A DNA stretch of 64,000 nucleotides from Zingiber officinale (lineage: Eukaryota > Streptophyta > Magnoliopsida > Zingiberales > Zingiberaceae), in contig NC_056002.1 in NCBI RefSeq assembly GCF_018446385.1, positions 29,126,636 to 29,190,635 on the forward strand, in the 5' to 3' direction. The position numbers and the translations under genes were made by a program. Below, in pieces: positions 57,896-64,000 of this stretch (positions are counted from its first letter, which is position 1; each line of letters begins with the position of its first letter). The notes beneath the pieces were generated by a model. The model was not told the DNA's origin. It made no database searches and saw nothing but the letters and a program-made list of their open reading frames with translations.

Positions 57896-58018
57896 GAAAA
57901 TTCTCAAATTATTTTTAGAAATATTCTATGATTTTTCTGGAATTTTTTAGATATTTTTTTCGGAATTTTCCGAGTAGCGGAAGCAGCAAAAATAAATAGA
58001 ACCGCAAAATAGCTTAGG

Positions 58019-58078
58019 CGGGAATCGAACCCGAGACCTATGGTTTAGAGATAATGTTAGTAACCGGTTGAACCCAGC
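58019..58078 (-). other. tRNA-like A/B box remnant in solo LTR
   Basis: The minus strand has ggttcgattcc at 58031-58021, a perfect pol III B box, and tgggttcaaccgg at 58076-58064 as an A-box-like motif about 33 nt upstream. The acceptor stem and anticodon arm are not convincing, so it is not a tRNA gene. Confidence 0.5.
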
Positions 58079-59689
58079 AGGGCCGTGCTGAAAGGAAAGG
58101 GAATCAATTATATTTATAATTGGTTTGGCCGAATTAATTATTTAGTATAAATAGGAAGATTAATAGGGTGAAGAGTTATTTTGGTTTTATTTTCCACCGT
58201 GACTTCTCCTCACCCTAGCTCTCACGCCGCCTCTTCTCCTCCTCTTCCTCACGCACGGCGCACCAAGCCAAGGTCCATCGGATCATCTTCCGGTGACGAC
58301 TCCAACACGAAAGAGGTTCTTCTCCGCGAGAGGAACGCGAAGACGTGAGCGGATCGTCGAGAAGTCGTCTCCACCGGAATTCCTAGCGATTAGATTTGTA
58401 AGAAATCTAGCACACGAGGTAAGAAACCCCTCACCTGCAGTATAATAGCTTCCGTTTGAGTTTTTATGCTTAGTTAGGATGTATGCAGATTTTTATCGAT
58501 ATCTAGGGTGTATTTAACTCTCTTCGCAGATTAGGGATTTAGTTGAGCACCTCTAGAAGGGCCAGACACGTTTTCCCTCTTCAGATAGGAGGTTAGACGT
58601 TGTCGGGTGCCTAGAGGTGGTCTCCCTAATAGGGAGAAGAGTTAGAGCATCCTTGGTGCTCGATTAAAGGTCTAACTCAGTAATAGACGGTTTAAATTAA
58701 CTTATTAAATGCACTAGAAGCATTTAAAACAGCAAATTAGATTTACTTCGACTTATGTAGGACTACGGTCCAATGGGTGGGCTCCCACAGTCGCCTCTAG
58801 GTTCAGACAACCTAGCTCTAGGTTCAGATAACCTAGAAAGAGCAATTTAGAACAGTTTAGCTATACTCAGTATTTTACTTTTCAGTTGGCACTGTACTGG
58901 ATTAGATATCCATTGGGCTGGGCTCCCATAGTCGGTCCCTAGGTTTAGATAACCTAGTAGCTCTACTAAATTCGGGACTTGCAACCCCGGGTCTAGTTAG
59001 AGATGCGCGCATAGCACGTACAGTTGCCGGGCCCCTCAGCAGCATGTTTAGTATTTTCACTTATTATATGTATACGGTTTTCAACCTTTCACAAATTAGT
59101 TCGTGAACTCAGTACAGCTCTAGCAGTAGCTCAGTATTAGCGTAGCTCAGTTTCAGTATCATGCTCCAGTTTAGTTTTTCCCTGTGAATATGCATGATGA
59201 TTTTATGTTCAGCTTATGTTATGCCATGCTTTGTATGATACCATGCCATGCCATGCTTGCATATTCAGTATGTTTTCAAACAGCATGATTTAAAAGCATA
59301 TTTGCATCATTGCATGATTTTTGTGAGGTAGATGGTTTCTTACTAAGCGAAAGCTTATAGATACTATTTTTTCTTATACTGCAGATAAAGGCAAGGGAAA
59401 GATGGACTAGCAGTGGAAGCTGGAGTTCAATGCAAGGATGGTGTGTGTGGCAGGAACTGGAATAAAAGATCCTTAGGGGATTAGCAAGCTTAAACAATGA
59501 AACTTTTAACATTTCTATTTTTACGCACTTTTAATTGTTAAATACTATGAACTAGTGGACCATGGTTTATATTCAGTAGAATGCTACTTTTATGCCATTA
59601 GAATATATTTTATGGATTTTAGAGTTGTTGTGTGATGTTTTGGCACGCCAAAGTGCTGAAATCAGAGTTCTCGGGCAAAATCAGAACTC

Positions 59690-59975
59690 TGATCGGTCTC
59701 CAGACCGATCAGGGCCTGAGTAGTGCCACTGGATCGGTCAGCCGACCGATCCAGACGGATGCAGTACGCTACTGTATCCTCCTGGATCGGTCAGCCGACC
59801 GATCCAGCGCGATACAGTAGCGTCCCGGGAGAATTCCAGGTTCCTGGATCGGTCAGCCGACCGATCCAGACATACCTGGATCGGTCTGCCAACCGATCCA
59901 GCCACACCTGGATCGGTCTGCCGACCGATCCAGTTGGGAACAGAATGCTCCCCAGCTTTGATCGATCTGTGGATC
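59690..59975. repeat. GGATCGGTC hairpin cluster in solo LTR
   Basis: Five hairpins with 11-bp arms ctggatcggtc / gaccgatccag and a 4-nt loop, the perfect ones at 59729-59754, 59782-59807 and 59844-59869, then two with imperfect arms up to about 59935, and gatcgatctgtggatcgatc at about 59962. Confidence 0.9.
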
Positions 59976-60213
59976 GATCGGCATGTTTGTAGGTAGTTGG
60001 GGAGGTTAGTTTCTAGTCCCTAGCTCAGTTGGGAAGTTCAGTTTCCCTCCCCTAGCATGTGTACAACTCCTAGGTACACCTAGAACATTCAGATTAGTTT
60101 TAAAAGATAATAGTTAGCAAAATTTTAATTAGCCCAGCTTTCCGCACAGTATAGTTTAGCATAACTGTGGCGACCGGCCTTACAGCCTAGTACCCAGAAG
60201 GCGGGTCGTTACA

Positions 60214-60218
60214 AAACT
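60214..60218. repeat. 5-bp TSD of solo LTR in the 80-bp array, right copy
   Basis: aaact, identical to 57891-57895; the array resumes directly. Confidence 0.88.
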
Positions 60219-60524
60219 ATCAAGAGCATAGTCGATCGTGAAATCTCTTGAAGTAACCCGGACGGGTCTTCATGGGAGTAACCAGAGACTTTAAACTATC
60301 ATAAAGCATAGTCGATCGAGAAATCTCTTGAAGTAACCCGAACGGGTCTTCATGGGAGTAACCGGAGACTTTGAAATAAATCACAACCAATCAAGAAATC
60401 CTTTGAAGTAACCCGGATGGGTCTTCTCAGGAAGAACCGAGGACTTTGAACTATAATTAACAAAGTCATGCAGAATTGAGTACCTGATTAAAATATGATA
60501 GAGCACAGGACTCTATTGACTCAA

Positions 60525-60960
60525 ATTGATCGGGATTACACGCCCGACCGAAAACTCTAAGGTTGATTCTTCATATTAAAGCGGTCGGGATTATACGCTC
60601 GACCAGAAGTTGCTGAAATTCTTCATATTAAATCGGTTGGGATTATGCATTTAAACTTGAGGTTGATGAAATTCTTTTCGTTCGGGATTACATGCCTGGT
60701 CTAGATTCAAAATCATCTAGATTTCTTTATAAAGATCACTCGATATTACACTCCTGACCAGGATTCAAAGTTCAGAGGGAATTCTTTATATATATATATA
60801 TATATAAAATCCTTTAAAATTATATTCCCCATCAGAAGTCACAATCATATGAAGTTCTCTATTTAAAATCGCTCGAGACTATATGCACGACCAAGAATAC
60901 ATAAGTCTTATGGAGTTTTTCAAATAAAGTTACTCGAGATTACACATCCCTCGGAAGCAC
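60525..60960. repeat. Degenerate tandem repeats (about 52-57 bp) in Gypsy 3' region
   Basis: Units begin (g)gtcgggattacacgcccgacc and end ttcatattaaa or ttctttata, six to seven copies of falling identity. A (ta)n run lies at about 60787-60808. Confidence 0.7.
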
Positions 60961-61202
60961 TGAGGTCTTTGAAATTCCTTATATACAGTCAGATCTGAAT
61001 AGAGATCAAGGAGTTTATGGAAAGCCTCATTATTCAGAACTATAGGCTCCAAGAAGATATCACAAAATGGGTAATTCTTATTCTTAGCTCTCATATTCAC
61101 TTCAGAGGAAGCAATAACAAAGATAGCACTTATTCTCATCCCTCATAAGAGGCGATATCAAGCTAACAAAGGCTAGTAAAGCAAGTAAGTACACATTTTT
61201 AC

Positions 61203-61325
61203 AAATATTGCAAGTACTTAATTACAAGTCTTTTATTTACAAATATTGCAAGTACTTAATTACAAGTCTTTTATTAACAAATATTGCAAGTACTTAATTA
61301 CAAGTCTTTTATTTACAAGTCTTTT
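61203..61325. repeat. 38-bp tandem repeat, about three copies
   Basis: acaaatattgcaagtact, then taattacaagtcttttattt, repeated almost exactly between 61201 and 61325. Confidence 0.92.
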
Positions 61326-61485
61326 TGAGTACATAATCATGCCTACCTAAAATCGCCTGTCAAGTCTTGGGGTAATTCACGATTAAGTCTGCGACGATTT
61401 ATAAACTGAAGGGGAGGTTCGCGGGGTAGATAACCATCTTCCCTCAATTGTTGAATAACTCCAGTCACGGAATGATTTAAAGTTC

Positions 61486-63797
61486 CTATGCTCGACGGAT
61501 ATATTCATTAGTGAATGCTGGGGACCTTAGATAAACTAAGCACCTGTCCTCCCATCGATCCTCCTCCTGCTCCCTATAACTTTGAAATTCAGTTTGTAGT
61601 GTGGCAACTTGGGCTTTGAAAGCATCTCTATCTGATTTAAGCTGCTCTATCTCCTTCTGAAGTGAGGATATCTCGGCATCCTGAGCCTTTCTCTGTTCTT
61701 GCTCTTGTAGAATAGCAAAATCTCTTAAGGCTGAATCTTGAGCCTGATCAGAAAGAAAGATATTATGAAGCCTCTCTACTTTCTCTAGGACAACGCATTT
61801 ATGAGAAATATCTGAGAGGGCCTTTTCTTTCAAAGCGATTTCCACCTGAAGGCTGGAATGTAATCGGTCCACTCGTAATTCCAAGGTTTTCCTTTCAAGC
61901 TCTTTGTTTGCCAATAGCTGCTGCTGATGTTGCAGTTCCTTCTTCAGACCCTCTATTTGTTGAGTCTGCATGGCTATCTTCTCTCGCAGTTGAGAAAGCT
62001 CAGTGCAAGAGGGAGGAAGATTGACTTTTAATGCCTCCACTTGAGCTTTTAACTTGCTATTTTCCCGCTCTAGAGCAATGAGTAGCTGGTCTAGGTGAAA
62101 ACTCGAGGCGAGAAACTGAAACAATAATGCGGTTAGCAGGAAATAATAATACGACGACAATATATAATGAAAAACACTTACGACAATAGCTTGGCGATTA
62201 TGACTGTCAACACGGTGGGATATACTCGTGCCCCTTAATAGTTCTTGGCTATGCTACCAAAACTCAGCCAAAGGGCTTTGTAGTTGTAGAAAACCATAAC
62301 TAGGAGGGTCTGAAGCTTGCCCTAGTTGAGAGGGCAAACCTAAAGCCTGCCTAAAAAGAGGGGTGTGGAGGCAGAAGGAGAAGAGGGTCGTGTAGAAGAA
62401 GAAGGAAGAGAAAGGAGGGGAGTAGTAGAACCAGGAATGACAGAGGAAGAGCTAGAGGGGATGGAAGATGGCAGAGCAATGAAAGTTGATTCAGTTGGCG
62501 AAGCATGGATAACTGATGGTCCTGAACTCGGAGAAGATCTCCTGCAAGGCGTTCTTTTAGCTCGGGGTCCAGGAGCCAGAGGAGTCAAGGCCATGGTAAG
62601 AGGTTGAGAGGAGGCCGAAGTAGTAGTAGCCATCTGAGGAGCAGAAGTAGGTGAAACGATAGCAGAAGAGGAAGGAATGAGTAGACCCGGTCTTATCATT
62701 CTAAGAGAAAGATTGGAAATAATGTGGGTAGGGAGCATTGGTGCCTTACCTCTCTCAAAAGAAATAGGTAAATGAGCAATAGGAGTCTGCACAAAGGTAC
62801 CAAAAGTGTCACGAAAGGGAACATCCTCAGTCAGCCTGGGTTTCTTGAGTATGGTAACAAAAGGTTGTTCCTCTTCCTCTTCCATAGAAGCAATAACTTC
62901 CTCCGCTTGTTCTTCTTCAGATAACAAACCCAAAGTAGAAGCAGTAGGATTGGCTCGATGAGCTTGCAGTAATTGCTCTCCAAGTTTATTCAAAAAAGAC
63001 TTGGTCATGGTTGTATTCTTGTACATGAAAGCGGGTAGAAGAGCATCAGCTGAAACATAAAAATTAGGCATCATTATAGAAAATAATTAACAAATAGATG
63101 ATAAACATAGCCGAGAATGTTTAGACATACCAAAAGAGACATCCAAGGGAGTGTCGATGCAACTTATTCCAAAGGGAAACATTAAACCCTCCACAATCAA
63201 TGCCGGTAAGCTGAATTTAGCCCCCTTTAGCTTGGATAAGGCAAGAGAGACAGAAGGATCAGTAAGGAAGTTATTAGTATTAGGAGCCTCGGGGAGATTG
63301 TGTATCCAAGCAATAGGAAAAGGAACAAAAGAAGGGAGACGCATAAAGAAAAATTTGTGACGCCATTCCTCCTGAGGAGGAATCCTGCTAAACAAAAGGG
63401 CCTTAGGGTGAGACTGAAATTTAAAGACACCAATGTCCACTTGGTGAGGAATGAAGAAGTAGTGAAAGAGACGAGGGGATAAGGGGAAATCTAGTAGTTT
63501 AGACACCCCAATAAAACCCACAAGGATAGAAAAAGACTGAGGAATAAACTGATTAAGAGGAATATCAAAATAAAGACTAACATCAGTGAAAAAGGGATGG
63601 AGGGGAAATCGGAAACCTTGTAAGGCTTGAGCCTAGAAGATCGATATACTTCCTAAAGGAGGAAGATGCAGACTATCTTGAGGGGTAGGGTGAACTATAT
63701 AGGAAGGAAAATCGTAGTTTACTTGTAACTCCAACTCCTCTGGCTCGGTAAGGCTAGAAGCATACAAAAGAAACCACGTTGTGGATGGAGTGGCCAT
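61486..63797 (-). CDS. Antisense intron-containing accessory gene of the Tat-type Gypsy
   Basis: Runs opposite to gag-pol. ATG at 63797; exon 1 63797-63131, intron 63130-63050 (ttttg|gtatgt...tttcag|ct, phase 1), exon 2 63049-62182, intron 62181-62116 (gtc|gtaagt...tttcag|ttt, phase 0), exon 3 62115-61486; about 720 codons. Exon 1 has GFRFPLHPFFTDVSLYFDIP, LNQFIPQSFSILVG, PLSPRLFHYFFIP and WRHKFFFMRLPS, resembling the 'putative gypsy type transposon' domain (Pfam Transposase_28). Exon 2 is Ser/Pro-rich and low complexity. Exon 3 is a long coiled coil (LREKIAMQTQQIEGLKKELQ). Defects: TAG at about 63633, a frame change near 62350 and a TAG after PLAEFW at about 62250. Function unknown; a structural or DNA/RNA-binding role is only a guess. 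Confidence 0.72.
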
Positions 63798-64000
63798 GGC
63801 AGAACAGCAGAAGGGAAGCAAACAAAGGAAGAGGAAGGGATAGTCGGAAAGAAGAAGATAGCATTTTAAACCTTCGTTTTTCTCTCAGGGCCATATACCT
63901 AAAAACCCTTAAATAGGGGAGGAAGACGAACCGGAAAAAGGAGAAACTTGAAAGCATAGGGATATATAAAATAATAAGATCAATAACAGTTCGTGCAGAA

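Larger units (their letters stand above)
57896..60213 (+). mobile_element. Tekay/Del-like Gypsy solo LTR in the 80-bp array
   Basis: 2318 bp, TGTAACGCCCG...GTCGTTACA, perfect 5-bp TSD aaact. It shares the TGTAACgCCC start, a ttactaagc segment and ctgcagataaaggcaagg with the LTR at 36155 (opposite strand). It contains a tRNA-like B box and a hairpin cluster. Confidence 0.85.
57080..60460. repeat. 80-bp tandem array downstream of Gypsy pol
   Basis: Units of 79-80 bp built on catagtcgatcgggaaatc, ttgaagtaacccggacgggt, cttcttgggaggaaccggag and actttaaactatca. Starts of the atagtcgatc word are at 57101, 57181, 57261, 57340, 57420, 57499, 57579, 57658, 57737, 57816, then 60228, 60308 and a diverged unit at about 60388. 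The gap is a solo LTR insertion. Confidence 0.92.
46912..64000 (+). mobile_element. Tat-type Ty3/Gypsy retrotransposon (incomplete at right edge)
   Basis: 5' LTR about 46912-48365, primer-binding site 48370-48387, gag, protease, RT, RNase H, second RNase H, integrase to 56777, then a long repeat-rich region and an antisense gene (63797-61486). The 3' LTR is outside the window. A second, archaeal-type RNase H after the usual one and extra genes outside gag-pol are hallmarks of the Tat lineage (Retand, Ogre and relatives). Coding parts carry many stops and frameshifts. A hAT-like element and two solo LTRs are nested inside. Confidence 0.82.

Noticed and set aside
58019..58085. tRNA gene on the minus strand
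   Set aside because: The B box is perfect but no acceptor stem or anticodon arm could be drawn; kept only as a tRNA-like remnant.

Overview
This is a plant nuclear window dominated by transposable elements, with two host gene loci near 28-30 kb. Evidence for a plant: a WUSCHEL-family homeobox gene, GT-AG introns of plant size, plant LTR-retrotransposon lineages (SIRE-like and Angela/Tork-like Copia, Tat-type and Tekay-like Gypsy), RTE LINEs with a (TTG)n tail, a tRNA-derived SINE and several hAT transposons. A monocot is my guess; the species cannot be named from the sequence.

1-25.7 kb is a nest of insertions, most with readable target-site duplications (TSDs). An old minus-strand RTE LINE (pieces 49-592, 3703-3995, 23434-25681) was hit by a second RTE LINE (593-3685, 17-bp TSD) and by a hAT element (4004-23425, 8-bp TSD tccatgat). 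That hAT carries a SIRE-like Copia (6038-20289, TSD ttttc) and a solo LTR (20364-22080). The Copia was itself split between gag/protease and integrase by a second hAT (12940-16882, TSD ggcaatcc) that has a nearly intact transposase gene.

25.7-32.3 kb holds the host genes. Both lie on the minus strand: a compact WOX3-like homeobox gene (29709-30224, two exons, TATA box) and the first two exons (28033-29006) of a protein with a conserved SSTTDMAY...ALAERDR segment. The rest of that gene is not visible; it may lie to the left, beyond the nest. An inverted SINE pair and a 235-bp tandem duplication sit in its presumed intron.

32.3-43.3 kb holds a TTF-finger hAT (32267-35723, TSD ctcacgac; one nonsense codon) and a Tekay-like solo LTR (36155-38503, TSD aaaag). 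The LTR and its flank were then tandemly duplicated (about 2.65 kb) and partly triplicated.

43.3-64 kb holds the 3' end of an Angela/Tork-like Copia (43306-about 46912). It abuts a large decayed Tat-type Gypsy with PBS, gag, protease, RT, two RNase H domains and integrase on the plus strand. Downstream of pol the Gypsy has an 80-bp tandem array, other tandem repeats, and an antisense intron-containing gene (61486-63797). A small hAT-like element with its own solo LTR sits in the last integrase codons, and another solo LTR splits the 80-bp array.

Three patterns stand out. Two unrelated retrotransposon lineages each carry an apparently intron-containing accessory gene between pol and the 3' LTR, one sense and one antisense. 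Clusters of short GATC/CGATCG-type hairpins recur in the LTRs of several unrelated families and in a hAT. The hAT and LTR insertions can be reconstructed to the base from their TSDs.
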